64,000 nt of DNA from positions 14,019 through 78,018 of the forward strand of contig DASXLL010000319.1 of the NCBI GenBank assembly GCA_036496265.1, in the 5' to 3' direction. A program made the translations under genes and the position numbers. The stretch is from CAYLLN01 sp036496265 (GTDB taxonomy: Bacteria; Planctomycetota; Planctomycetia; Pirellulales; Pirellulaceae). A model generated the notes under the pieces. The model was not told where the DNA came from and ran no database searches. It was given only the letters and a program-made list of their open reading frames with translations. Shown one piece after another: positions 1 through 7,519 of the stretch (position 1 is the first letter of the stretch; each line of letters opens with the position of its first letter).

Positions 1-650
1 TCGCCGCCGATGCGGCGAAACGCTCGATATTCAGCCCGCGTCTCATAACTCGGCCCCCTCACCGCCACATAAACTCCTCGCTGAAGCACAAAATCGGCCC
101 GTCGTGCGGCCGCCGCTGCCGATTCGGCCAGCTTGCGATCATAAAACGCCTCATGCCGGCGACTTGTGCTGAAAAACGAAGCCTTGCCTCGGTCGAAGCA
201 CATCAAATCGATGTGGTCATCGATCAGCATCACATCAGCGATCGCATAGTTTGGGTTCAGACCGCCCGCGGCATTTGTGACGATGAGCGTTTTGATTCCC
301 AGCGCCGCTAAGACGCGCACGGGGAATGTCAATTCATTGAGTGAATAACCTTCATACCCGTGGCATCGGCCCTGCAACATTATCACCGGCGCGCCATTTA
401 GCTCGCCGCAAATCAGCCGGCCCTTGTGGGCCAGCGCCGTTGAACTCGCGAAGCCGGGAATATCGCGATAAGGGAGAACCGCGGCTGCGGCAACTTCCTC
501 AGCCAGTTCACCGAGCCCCGTGCCGAGAATAACAGCGGTCGTTGCATCACAAGACCAGCGGGCGCTGATGGCCTCGACCGCGTTTTCCACATCAATAGCC
601 GGGACCAAACTTGGTCCCGGTCGTTCGAGGCTGGCAGGGATGGAGGCCAT
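1..650 (-). CDS. Purine nucleoside phosphorylase, paralogue 1 (3' end cut by window edge)
   Basis: Phosphorolysis of purine nucleosides to free base and ribose-1-phosphate, cytoplasmic purine salvage. The visible ~216 residues align along their length with the neighbouring phosphorylase: ILGTGLG (residues 41-47), then GRLICGELNGAPVIMLQGR, GYEGYSLNELTFPVRVLAALG, TNAAGGLNP and MLIDDHIDL, then VAVRGPSYETRAEYRAF, the family's substrate-site stretch. The protein runs off the left edge. The ATG at 648-650 gives about 20 extra N-terminal residues, encoded by a paired-palindrome repeat. A GTG at 588-590 (V21) would give an N-terminus close to that of the paralogue, so the original start may lie there. 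Same strand and 57 bp from the next phosphorylase, so probably co-transcribed. Function is secure; the start is not. Confidence 0.85.
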   Translation of the reverse strand, partial: MASIPASLERPGPSLVPAIDVENAVEAISARWSCDATTAVILGTGLGELAEEVAAAAVLPYRDIPGFASSTALAHKGRLICGELNGAPVIMLQGRCHGYEGYSLNELTFPVRVLAALGIKTLIVTNAAGGLNPNYAIADVMLIDDHIDLMCFDRGKASFFSTSRRHEAFYDRKLAESAAAAARRADFVLQRGVYVAVRGPSYETRAEYRAFRRIGG

Positions 651-690
651 AACGTGACGCTCCGGGAGCAGGTCTGGCTCCCGGCTGTTA
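596..690. repeat. Paired-palindrome REP-like element, copy A
   Basis: Two palindromes sit about 40 bp apart: GCCGGGACCAAACTTGGTCC with its closing bases (598-621) and TCCGGGAGCAGGTCTGGCTC followed by CCGGC (661-685). The outer ends, TAGCCGGGA and TCCCGGCTG, are themselves inverted repeats. The element has the same layout as copies at 6119-6203 and 14772-14853. It overlaps the 5' end of the first phosphorylase gene and supplies its predicted ATG. Confidence 0.85.
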
Positions 691-707
691 TCAGGGAGTG
701 TGTTTCC

Positions 708-1535
708 TTACGCCTTCTCGCCCGCGAGCACGCCCAGCACCAGCTTCGTCAGCTTCGGCTCCGCGGCGTTGGCCGTTGCAATGATCTTCGGCACATCCGC
801 CGGCTCCAACGCATCTGGCAGGCACATATCGGTGACGATGGAAAAGCCGATGGTCTTAAGTCCCGCGTGAACCGCGACAATCACTTCCGGCACCGTGGAC
901 ATGCCTACGACATCGGCCCCGATCATCCGCAAAAACCGATATTCGGCCCGGGTTTCCAGATTGGGACCGGGGACGGCAACGAAAACGCCGCGATGAACAA
1001 TGATGTTCTCTTTGCGGGCAATCTCCTGGGCTCGCTCGATCAATCCAAAATTATACGGCTGGCACATATCGGGAAATCGCGGTCCGAGGCGATCGTCGTT
1101 GATGCCGATCAGCGGATTGGCACCCAGCAGGTTGATGTGGTCGTCGATCAACATGATGTCGCCGGAGCGGTAATACGGATTCATGCCGCCGCAGGCGTTG
1201 CTGACGACGAGCAATTTCGCGCCAAGGGCCTTCATGACACGCACGGGCAGCGTGATCTGATCGAGCGGATAACCCTCGTACATATGGAAACGGCCTTCCA
1301 TCGCCATCACCGGCAATCCGCCCAGCTTGCCGCAGACCAACCGGCCACGATGGCTCGTCGCCGTGCTCCGCGGAAAATGCGGAATCTCTTCGTACTCGAA
1401 CGATGCTTCTTGCTGGATGTGCTGAACCAGGCTGCCCAGGCCCGTGCCGAGAATAATCCCCGCGTGCGGCGTGGCGGGCCAGGCTTTTTTGATGAACGCG
1501 GCCGCGGCTTGAACTTTGTCGTAGAGACCGTGCAT
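708..1535 (-). CDS. Purine nucleoside phosphorylase, paralogue 2
   Basis: 275 residues, the normal size for the trimeric PNP family (purine ribonucleoside plus phosphate to base plus ribose-1-phosphate). GTGLG (30-34) is the phosphate loop; RGRLVCGKLGGLPVMAMEGR, HMYEGYPL, VVSNACGGMNPYYRSGD, VAVPGPNLETRAEYRFL and VGMSTVPEVIVA are family blocks in the expected order, and the glycine-alanine-rich C-terminus is typical. The ATG at 1535 follows GGGAGGAGAGG-like purine-rich sequence on the complementary reading only weakly, but no better start exists. It lies upstream of the truncated paralogue, so the pair looks like a tandem duplication that has since diverged, perhaps in base preference. I leave the symbol empty because punA, deoD and pnp naming cannot be settled from sequence alone. 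Confidence 0.93.
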   Translation of the reverse strand: MHGLYDKVQAAAAFIKKAWPATPHAGIILGTGLGSLVQHIQQEASFEYEEIPHFPRSTATSHRGRLVCGKLGGLPVMAMEGRFHMYEGYPLDQITLPVRVMKALGAKLLVVSNACGGMNPYYRSGDIMLIDDHINLLGANPLIGINDDRLGPRFPDMCQPYNFGLIERAQEIARKENIIVHRGVFVAVPGPNLETRAEYRFLRMIGADVVGMSTVPEVIVAVHAGLKTIGFSIVTDMCLPDALEPADVPKIIATANAAEPKLTKLVLGVLAGEKA

Positions 1536-1550
1536 GGGAGGAGAGGCCAG

Positions 1551-1588
1551 AGATCAGAAGTCAGAAATCCGAAGTCAGAGATTAAGAG
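1551..1588. repeat. Low-complexity AGTCAGAAATC-type repeat
   Basis: Near-direct repeats of AGATCAGAAGTCAGAAATCC and GAAGTCAGAGATTAAGAG lie just upstream of the second phosphorylase. The short quasi-periodic unit (about 9-10 bp) does not look like a promoter. It resembles the other short-unit intergenic repeats of this window in style but not in sequence. Confidence 0.6.
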
Positions 1589-1722
1589 ATTGCTGTCGGC
1601 GTGGCAACCGTTGAGAATTTCACTGATGAAATAACAGGCCGCGAGCTCTGCTAAACTGCTACACACCAGCGGTGGCACGCTGCGCGGAATGGTGCTTTGT
1701 GGATCGCTCCCACTCGCAATTG

Positions 1723-2685
1723 ATGTCCGATGATTCGACGGAAGTCGAGGAGGAATATCCCTATCGACCGCAGCCGCCGATGATCGACGTAAGTGATGAC
1801 GCGATTGTCAGCTTCATCTCGCAGCCCTTGCACAATTTCAATGCCAGACGAGTTGTTGCTGCGATCTGCCTGGCCACATTTTTCGCGGGCGTCAATTTAA
1901 TCATCTGCCCAGCACTTCTGATGTGCGACGGTCCACTGGAGTGGCGCCATTTGCCGGTCATTACACTTTTTGGTGCCATTCTGGCTGAAGGAGGCTTGCT
2001 TTCGGCTTGCCTCGTATTCTTTAGCGGCACGTTTTGGCTTAGGGGAGCAATTTGCTGGACTATTGGCTCAATTCTATGGGCCGCCTGGGCGGCGGGCTTA
2101 GTCTTAGTCTCCTGGTACGGTTCTTGGGGGTCAGTCGGCGATGAATTGCAGGTTGCATCTTTGTCGTTGCCGCTTGTTTTGCTGGCGATTCAACTGCCGC
2201 TGTGGTTCGCTCGGACCTACTTGTGCTGGCGACTCACAATTCGCCAGCCAGAAACTCTGCCTACGCTGCCATTTTCCATTCGCGACTATTTCGTTGGGAC
2301 GGCGATCGTAGCAATCTCGATTACATTTGCACGTTTGGCGCGCCCCGCAACGTGGCCTCTTGACGATTATTGGCCGGCTTGGGCAATTGTCTTTTGTATT
2401 TTCACTGCCGGGAGTCTAGCGGGGGTCCTTCCGGCAATGTATTTCTCGCTTCGGCTGGGCAATGTGTGGCTCGGTGTTGGACTGCTTTCGCTTTATGCCT
2501 TCGCAGTGGCAAGCCTAATCGCGTACATTCTCAATGCCATTGATTCAACAATCGGCGCGTTGGAAACTGCGGCCATCATGACCTTCGTTGTATCTTTGCC
2601 CGCGTTTTTGGGCCTGGGTTTCGTAATCGCGCGGGCCTGCGGCTATGTGCTCGAAACCGGACGAGTGAGGCGGTTTCGTTTTTAG
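1723..2685 (+). CDS. Polytopic membrane protein, function unknown
   Basis: Not recognised. From the ATG at 1723 (MSDDSTEVEEE) it has 320 residues; an in-frame ATG at 1672 would add 17 residues with no membrane character, so I prefer 1723. An acidic, proline-containing cytoplasmic N-terminus of about 45 residues is followed by roughly eight hydrophobic segments, starting VVAAICLATFFAGVNLIICP and ending FVVSLPAFLGLGFVIARA. Short loops and a basic C-terminus (GRVRRFRF) suggest an inner-membrane protein with both ends inside. No transporter signature or catalytic motif is visible. It converges on carA with 30 bp between the stop codons, and the gene behind it is divergent, so it is probably a single-gene transcript. 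Confidence 0.7.
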   Translation: MSDDSTEVEEEYPYRPQPPMIDVSDDAIVSFISQPLHNFNARRVVAAICLATFFAGVNLIICPALLMCDGPLEWRHLPVITLFGAILAEGGLLSACLVFFSGTFWLRGAICWTIGSILWAAWAAGLVLVSWYGSWGSVGDELQVASLSLPLVLLAIQLPLWFARTYLCWRLTIRQPETLPTLPFSIRDYFVGTAIVAISITFARLARPATWPLDDYWPAWAIVFCIFTAGSLAGVLPAMYFSLRLGNVWLGVGLLSLYAFAVASLIAYILNAIDSTIGALETAAIMTFVVSLPAFLGLGFVIARACGYVLETGRVRRFRF

Positions 2686-2715
2686 CCTGGGGCGAGACTG
2701 GCCTGAGAAACGCTG

Positions 2716-3858
2716 CTAAACCGCCTCGCGTTCGGCTTCCATCTGCTCGCGAAACTGCCGGAAAAGATACCGGCTGTCGTGCGGGCCGGCGGACGATTCG
2801 GGGTGATATTGAACACTGAAGGCCGCAACTTCTTTGTGCCGCAGTCCGGCGACGGTGTTGTCGTTCAAATTGCGGTGGGTAATTTCCAGGCACGAGGGAA
2901 GCGTGTCTTCTTCGACGGCAAAGCCGTGGTTCTGTGCCGTAATCTCGACCTTTCCCGAGAGCATGTTCAGGACCGGTTGATTCGCGCCGCGATGGCCGAA
3001 TTTCAATTTGAATGTTTTGGCGCCACACGACAGGCCGAGCAGTTGATGACCAAGACAGATGCCGAAGACGGGCACTTTGCCCAGGATGCCGCGAATGCAC
3101 TCTTGAGCATAAACCAGCGGTTCAGGATCGCCGGGACCGTTGCTAAGGAAAACGCCGTCCGGCTGATGCGATAGCACTTCTTCCGCTGTCGCCGTTCCTG
3201 GCAAAATCGTAATTCGGCAGCCTTCGTCGGTGAGATGCCGGGCAATGTTCCATTTCATGCCGTAATCGAGGGCGACGACGTGGAACTCCGTGGCGGAAAA
3301 CGCCGGATTCGGTTCCGTCGGCAGCTTGGCCCACTGCGAAAGGCCGCCATTCCACTCCCGCTTGTCAGCCGGAATCACTTCCCGCACCAAATCGCGGCCG
3401 ACGAGGCCCGGACTGGAGATCGCTTTCTTCACCAGGCTGGCATCATCCAAATCGACGCTGGAAACAACGCCTTTCATGGCCCCGCAACTGCGGAGGCGGC
3501 GGACGAGGGCCCGCGTATCGATGCCAGCGAGTCCGACAATGCCGTGACGCTTTAAGTACGCGTCGAGGGATTCTTCCGAGCGAAAATTGCTCGGCCGGTC
3601 TGTGTGCTCCTTGACGATGAAACCCGCCAGGTGCGGCTTGCCACTCTCGACGTCGTCGCTGTTGACGCCGTAATTGCCCATTTCGGTGTATGTCATCGTG
3701 ACAATCTGTCCGCGATAGCTCGGATCAGTCAGGATTTCCTGATAGCCGGTCATGGAAGTGTTGAAGCACACTTCGCCATCGACCTCACCGACGGCGCCGA
3801 ACGAAACGCCGGTAAAGACGGTGCCATCCTCCAGGGCAAGTTTTGCGGGCTGCGCCAT
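2716..3858 (-). CDS. carA: Carbamoyl-phosphate synthase, small (glutaminase) subunit
   Basis: Releases ammonia from glutamine and channels it to CarB for carbamoyl phosphate, the entry to pyrimidine and arginine synthesis. 380 residues, the usual length. The CPSase small-chain N-terminal domain (residues 5-135) contains GEVCFNTSMTGYQEILTDPS and GIDTRALVR. The class I glutamine amidotransferase domain (190-375) carries the nucleophile elbow GICLGHQLLG with Cys268 and the HPE charge relay (His352, Glu354), plus SNGPGDPE. No carB is adjacent, so the subunits are encoded apart here. The ATG at 3858 begins MAQPAKLALEDGTVF, a normal CarA start. The promoter region to its right includes a GAGTAAGT direct repeat at 3915-3930. 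Confidence 0.97.
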   Translation of the reverse strand: MAQPAKLALEDGTVFTGVSFGAVGEVDGEVCFNTSMTGYQEILTDPSYRGQIVTMTYTEMGNYGVNSDDVESGKPHLAGFIVKEHTDRPSNFRSEESLDAYLKRHGIVGLAGIDTRALVRRLRSCGAMKGVVSSVDLDDASLVKKAISSPGLVGRDLVREVIPADKREWNGGLSQWAKLPTEPNPAFSATEFHVVALDYGMKWNIARHLTDEGCRITILPGTATAEEVLSHQPDGVFLSNGPGDPEPLVYAQECIRGILGKVPVFGICLGHQLLGLSCGAKTFKLKFGHRGANQPVLNMLSGKVEITAQNHGFAVEEDTLPSCLEITHRNLNDNTVAGLRHKEVAAFSVQYHPESSAGPHDSRYLFRQFREQMEAEREAV

Positions 3859-3959
3859 TTCGTAAACCGTTTGCGTTGACGACTCGCTTATCTACGACTC
3901 ACCTGTCCTGGTGGTGAGTAAGTGAGTAAGTCAGTGATGAGTTGGCAGGTTGGGTTGGT

Positions 3960-4146
3960 ACGATCGTAGTGCCGGGCGTTAACTTGTGCGGAATCGTCGG
4001 GCGCTCGGCGACCATCTAAAGCCGCTGATGGACGACTCCCGATAGGGGAGTTAAGGCTGTGGGTCTTCGAAATTGGGGCAACCTGACTTCGAAACAGCCA
4101 AAACTGGGAGGCCTCTTGTTGCGGCGAGCAAGAGACCTCCTTTTTT
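3960..4146 (+). ncRNA. Candidate structured small RNA in the carA/aminotransferase gap
   Basis: The 406 bp between two minus-strand genes has no ORF, but the plus strand shows consecutive hairpins ending in a strong intrinsic terminator. CCATC/GATGG pair at 4012-4016 and 4027-4031, ACTCCC/GGGAGT at 4035-4040 and 4046-4051, and GGCTGT/ACAGCC at 4055-4060 and 4094-4099. The terminator is at 4107-4146. A plus-strand terminator here serves neither neighbour, so a separate transcript of roughly 150-190 nt is the simplest reading. The 5' end is not defined. I tried matching 6S RNA, SRP RNA, tmRNA and common riboswitches by eye and none fitted convincingly. Confidence 0.5.
4107..4146 (+). terminator. 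Rho-independent terminator of the candidate small RNA
   Basis: GGAGGCCTCTTG (4107-4118) pairs with CAAGAGACCTCC (4129-4140) with a single mismatch around a 10-nt loop, and six T follow directly. It is one of the two cleanest intrinsic terminators in the window. It faces the plus strand although both flanking genes are on the minus strand. Confidence 0.85.
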
Positions 4147-4264
4147 GTTGCGCTGGCTTAATTAAAGCCCGCGGCAAACTTGAACGATTTTAGCCGCAAA
4201 ACCCGTTTTTGGTAAGCGAGGCGGTTCGGCAAACGACGAAATCCGAATGAGCAATGTTAGCTGG

Positions 4265-5551
4265 CTACATTGCCGATGCTCGCTCGGGCGATTTTTTCTG
4301 TTCGCCAACCACACGTCCGATTTGCCGAATCGCTTGCCGTAGCCGGTTCTCGTTTTCAACCATCGACATCCGGACGTAACCTTCGCCGGCCGGTCCGAAG
4401 CCACTGCCGGGGCTGACGGCGACGTTTGCTTCCTCCAGCAGCTTCATGGCGAAATCGACGGATGATAGCGTCCCGCCCAAGGGGGCCGGATATTTTGCCC
4501 AGACGAACATGCCGGCCCGCGGCGTTTCAACTTGCCAACCTTGCCGCCGCAGGCCGTCGAGTAGCAGATCGCGGCGAGCCTGATACAGCTTTGACTGGGC
4601 CTCGACCGCCGCGTCCGTGTGTCGCAGGGCGACGATGGACGCAATTTGAATCGCCTGGAACAAACCGTAATCGTAATAGCCCTTGATGATGCCCAGAGCC
4701 CGCACCATCTCCGCGTTGCCGCAGCAATAGCCGACGCGCCACCCGGCCATGTTGTAGCCCTTGCTCATCGTCGTGAATTCGACGCCGACATCTTTGGCGC
4801 CGGGCGCGGCAAGAAAGCTTGGCGGCTGATAGCCGTCGAAGGCGACGTCGGCATAGGCGAAGTCACTGATGACCATTAAGCCGTAGCGGCGAGCCAGCTT
4901 GACGACTTCGACATAGAACTGCGGATCGACGGTTTTGCTCGACGGATTGTGCGGATAATTGACGACCAGCAGCTTCGGCCGCGGCGTCATGTGCTGGCAC
5001 GTGAAGGCGACATTGGAAAGAAACGTTTCGCTGTCACTGACTTCGTGCGTGATGACATTGCCCGATGCCATCACGATGGCGTACATGTGGGCGGGAAAAA
5101 ACGGGGCGGGGATGATCGCTGTTTCGCCGGCGCCCATCGTCGCCAGGCACATGTGGCTAAAACCTTCCTTGGAGCCGATCGTGACGATGACTTCGTTTTC
5201 CGGGTCCAGCCGCACGCCGAATTTTTTAAAGTATTTAGCGGCGACCTCGCGACGGAGGTTCAAGATGCCGTTGGCTTTGCTATAGCCGTGGTTATCGCGG
5301 TCTTGCGCGGCTTCGGCCAGCTTCTCAATCACTAACGGATGTGGCGGCTCGCTGGGATTGCCCATGCCTAGGTCAATGACATCCTGCCCGTCCTTCCGCT
5401 TCTGGTGCAGCAAGGCATTGACGCGTGCCAGCACATACTGCGGCAGCCGGTTGATCCGTTCCGCCAGCTGAATACGAAACGGCTTAAGCTGCTCGCCATC
5501 GGCGGGAGCTGGGTTGCCGTTATTCGGCTCGGTAAGCGATGGTTTGGTCAT
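4265..5551 (-). CDS. Class I/II PLP-dependent aminotransferase (AlaC / LL-DAP aminotransferase-like)
   Basis: Amino-group transfer between an amino acid and a 2-oxoacid, cytoplasmic, PLP-dependent fold type I. From the ATG at 5549-5551 the protein is 428 residues, normal for the family. Visible blocks are DVIDLGMGNPSEPP near the N-terminus, VTIGSKEGFSHMCLATMGAG, LLVVNYPHNPSSKTVD (substrate carboxylate and PLP contact), VISDFAYADVAFDG (PLP N1 Asp and O3' Tyr), and the Schiff-base lysine in TMSKGYNMAGWRVGY. The open frame continues upstream to 5947, but that stretch has no family similarity and runs over the divergent gene at 5771, so I reject it. Alanine synthesis (AlaC-like) and lysine/methionine pathway roles both fit; the context does not decide. 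Confidence 0.9.
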   Translation of the reverse strand: MTKPSLTEPNNGNPAPADGEQLKPFRIQLAERINRLPQYVLARVNALLHQKRKDGQDVIDLGMGNPSEPPHPLVIEKLAEAAQDRDNHGYSKANGILNLRREVAAKYFKKFGVRLDPENEVIVTIGSKEGFSHMCLATMGAGETAIIPAPFFPAHMYAIVMASGNVITHEVSDSETFLSNVAFTCQHMTPRPKLLVVNYPHNPSSKTVDPQFYVEVVKLARRYGLMVISDFAYADVAFDGYQPPSFLAAPGAKDVGVEFTTMSKGYNMAGWRVGYCCGNAEMVRALGIIKGYYDYGLFQAIQIASIVALRHTDAAVEAQSKLYQARRDLLLDGLRRQGWQVETPRAGMFVWAKYPAPLGGTLSSVDFAMKLLEEANVAVSPGSGFGPAGEGYVRMSMVENENRLRQAIRQIGRVVGEQKKSPERASAM

Positions 5552-5770
5552 GGATTGCGGCAAAATGTGATGTCGGTCACTTCGCCAACATGCTTCAAGA
5601 TACCGTGTTCGGCAAAACTCTCCAAATGGCCCAGGACAAGTTCGGCAATTGCTGGGTTCGGCCGGCGATTTACCTGCATTTCGCCCTTTCCGGCGCCTGC
5701 CCTTGGTTAATAGTGCCCGCTCGCTACAGTTTCCGTTGGGGATTTGCTGCGGGAATACGAGAAATAAGTA

Positions 5771-6121
5771 ATGAAGAAAGCGCAAAGACGATTTGATGAC
5801 GCCGAATCTCGCTCGGCCGTCGCGCTGACCGTCGTCTGGATGCTGACGTGCATGAGCACCGCCGTCGGCTGCCTCGTCGTGCTGGCATTGCGGCTGTTGA
5901 TGCTGGCGTTTCCCACTGCCGCCAGCCGAGTTCATCCGTTGGGTCAAGCCGCCGGCGTGCTCTTATTTGTCTCGATCACAACGGGCGTACTTTGCCTCGC
6001 ACTGACGCCGCTCGTCTATCGCGTGCGGACTGCCCCACCCCCACGGCCCGTCACCATTGCCGCCATCGCTATTGGTCTGGCGCCAATTCTGCTGGCCATC
6101 CTCGTATCGCTACTTCAATAG
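5771..6121 (+). CDS. Small integral membrane protein, function unknown
   Basis: Not recognised. 116 residues. A basic start (MKKAQRRFDDAESR) is followed by three or four hydrophobic stretches: VALTVVWMLTCMSTAVGC with VVLALRLLMLAF, GVLLFVSITTGVLCLALTPL, and IAAIAIGLAPILLAILVSLL at the extreme C-terminus. A proline-rich loop (RTAPPPRP) separates the last two. The TAG stop (6119-6121) is formed by the first bases of the paired-palindrome repeat, so the repeat may have fixed the present C-terminus. The gene is divergent from the aminotransferase and convergent with the ABC ATPase gene. Confidence 0.65.
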   Translation: MKKAQRRFDDAESRSAVALTVVWMLTCMSTAVGCLVVLALRLLMLAFPTAASRVHPLGQAAGVLLFVSITTGVLCLALTPLVYRVRTAPPPRPVTIAAIAIGLAPILLAILVSLLQ

Positions 6122-6203
6122 CCGGGAGCAAACTTGCTCCCGGTGAATGGTCAGTTGACCGCCCACTCGCGGTTCTCCGGGACCAGGTTTGGTCCCGGCT
6201 GAT
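6119..6203. repeat. Paired-palindrome REP-like element, copy B
   Basis: Palindrome GCCGGGAGCAAACTTGCTCC (6121-6140, closed by CGG) and palindrome CCGGGACCAGGTTTGGTCCC (6177-6196, closed by GG) are about 35 bp apart, again bounded by TAGCCGGGA and TCCCGGCTGAT. It lies between two convergent genes, the classic place for REP-type sequences, and may act as a two-way transcript stabiliser or terminator. Compared with copy A the GACC and GAGC arms have swapped places. Confidence 0.87.
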
Positions 6204-6225
6204 AGAGGCACTGTCTTTGCAGCAA

Positions 6226-7392
6226 CTACTGACGCTCGAAGAGCACCTTGTGGAGCTCCTGCCGCAACGGCTCACTGGTTTCAACCGCCTCGCGGAAGTC
6301 GGCCTCGCCCAGCACATAAAGGAGCGTCGGCTTTTTCGTTCGCACGGTGGCGTTCCGCGGCTTACCCATGAGCAGGGCCTCCTCGCCGAAGCAATCACCC
6401 TCGCGGAGCGTATTAACAACCTTTGGCTGGCCGTTGTCCTGCTTGATAACGTCCACTTCTCCCTGTCGAATGACATAAAACTGCTTGCTCGTCTCTCCTT
6501 CGCGGATCACTGTCGCGCCTGCGTTGTGTTGCTGGGTCCACATCTTATCGGCGATGGAAGCCAGCACGGCAACGGACAGTTTGCTGAACTCGTCCACCTT
6601 CTTCAGGAACTCGACGATCAGATTAGCCTCTTGCACGAGCACGTCCGACTTGATCCGGCCATCGACCATGTTCACGATGCGATCAGCGCAATCTAGAATC
6701 CGGTTGTCGTGCGTCACGAGCACGATCGTCACGCATTTTTTGGTCGCCAGTTCGCGGAGGAGTGACACGACCTCGCGGCCAGATTGCTCGTCGAGCGCCG
6801 CCGTCGGCTCGTCGGCCAGTACGATTTTTGGCCCGTGAGCCAGCCCGCGGGCGATTGCCACGCGCTGTTTTTGCCCGCCGCTGAGCCGCTCCGGCTTGTA
6901 ATCGAGCCGCGAGCCGAGCCCCAGCCGCGTGAGATAGTACTTGGCCCGCTCCTGAACTTCGTTTTCCGTGAAATTGAACAGCTCCATGCCCATCCGGACG
7001 TTTTGTTCCGCGGTAAGCGAATTGAAGAGGTTGTGGGCTTGAAAGATGAAGCCGATGTCGCGGCGGGCCTGGACCAACTCGGGCGTCGAGGCGCCGAGCA
7101 GCTCCCGTCCCAGGACTTGAACACTGCCTTCCTGGACCGTTCGCAGCGTGCCGAGCAATGTGAGCAGCGTCGTTTTGCCGGAGCCGGAAGGCCCGGTCAT
7201 AATGACGATCTGCCCTTCGTAGGCGTCGAAGTGGTTTTGAAACAGAACCTGCTTTTTCGTTTCCCCTTCGCCGTAGTAATGATTGAGATTGCGGATGCGC
7301 ACGACCCGCTTGGGCCGGTCGCCCTGCACGATACACGTCTTCGTCGCTCGCAAATCGACGGACGAGGCAAATTCGGTGGCGGTGGCTTTCAT
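6226..7392 (-). CDS. ABC exporter ATPase (DevA-type) fused to a cyclic-nucleotide-binding domain
   Basis: Powers the exporter encoded by the two permeases and adaptor upstream in the same operon. Residues 30-250 are a DevA/LolD-like ATPase: Walker A GPSGSGKT (67-74), Q-loop Gln118, signature LSGGQ (170-174), Walker B IVLADEP (190-196) and switch His228. DevA proteins usually stop near residue 250. This one goes on to 388 with a CAP_ED-type domain (275-388) that keeps a phosphate-cassette-like run, FGEEALLMGKPRNATVRTK. That suggests cNMP or another small ligand, or simply a scaffold, tuning the ATPase. It is the last gene of the operon, 127 bp after the first permease. The fold assignments are firm; the ligand is inferred. 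Confidence 0.92.
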   Translation of the reverse strand: MKATATEFASSVDLRATKTCIVQGDRPKRVVRIRNLNHYYGEGETKKQVLFQNHFDAYEGQIVIMTGPSGSGKTTLLTLLGTLRTVQEGSVQVLGRELLGASTPELVQARRDIGFIFQAHNLFNSLTAEQNVRMGMELFNFTENEVQERAKYYLTRLGLGSRLDYKPERLSGGQKQRVAIARGLAHGPKIVLADEPTAALDEQSGREVVSLLRELATKKCVTIVLVTHDNRILDCADRIVNMVDGRIKSDVLVQEANLIVEFLKKVDEFSKLSVAVLASIADKMWTQQHNAGATVIREGETSKQFYVIRQGEVDVIKQDNGQPKVVNTLREGDCFGEEALLMGKPRNATVRTKKPTLLYVLGEADFREAVETSEPLRQELHKVLFERQ

Positions 7393-7408
7393 GCGATTAA
7401 GGGCAAGT

Positions 7409-7493
7409 GGAACACTAATTTTCGCTAGTCAACACTAATGAACGGACGGCAGTCCTTGGACCATTAGTGGCAATTAGTGCTGATTAGTGTTCC
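7409..7493. repeat. CACTAAT-type repeat with 11-bp inverted ends
   Basis: GGAACACTAAT (7409-7419) and ATTAGTGTTCC (7483-7493) are perfect inverted repeats. Inside lie AACACTAATG, CCATTAGTGG and CAATTAGTGC. The element fills most of the gap between the ATPase and first permease genes of the exporter operon and would fold into a stem-loop within the polycistronic message. Confidence 0.75.
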
Positions 7494-7519
7494 TGTTGTT
7501 TGTCGATTCTCGATTTCTT

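Noticed and set aside
5552..5947. N-terminal extension of the aminotransferase
   Set aside because: The family start is at 5551; the extension overlaps the divergent gene at 5771 and is not conserved-looking.
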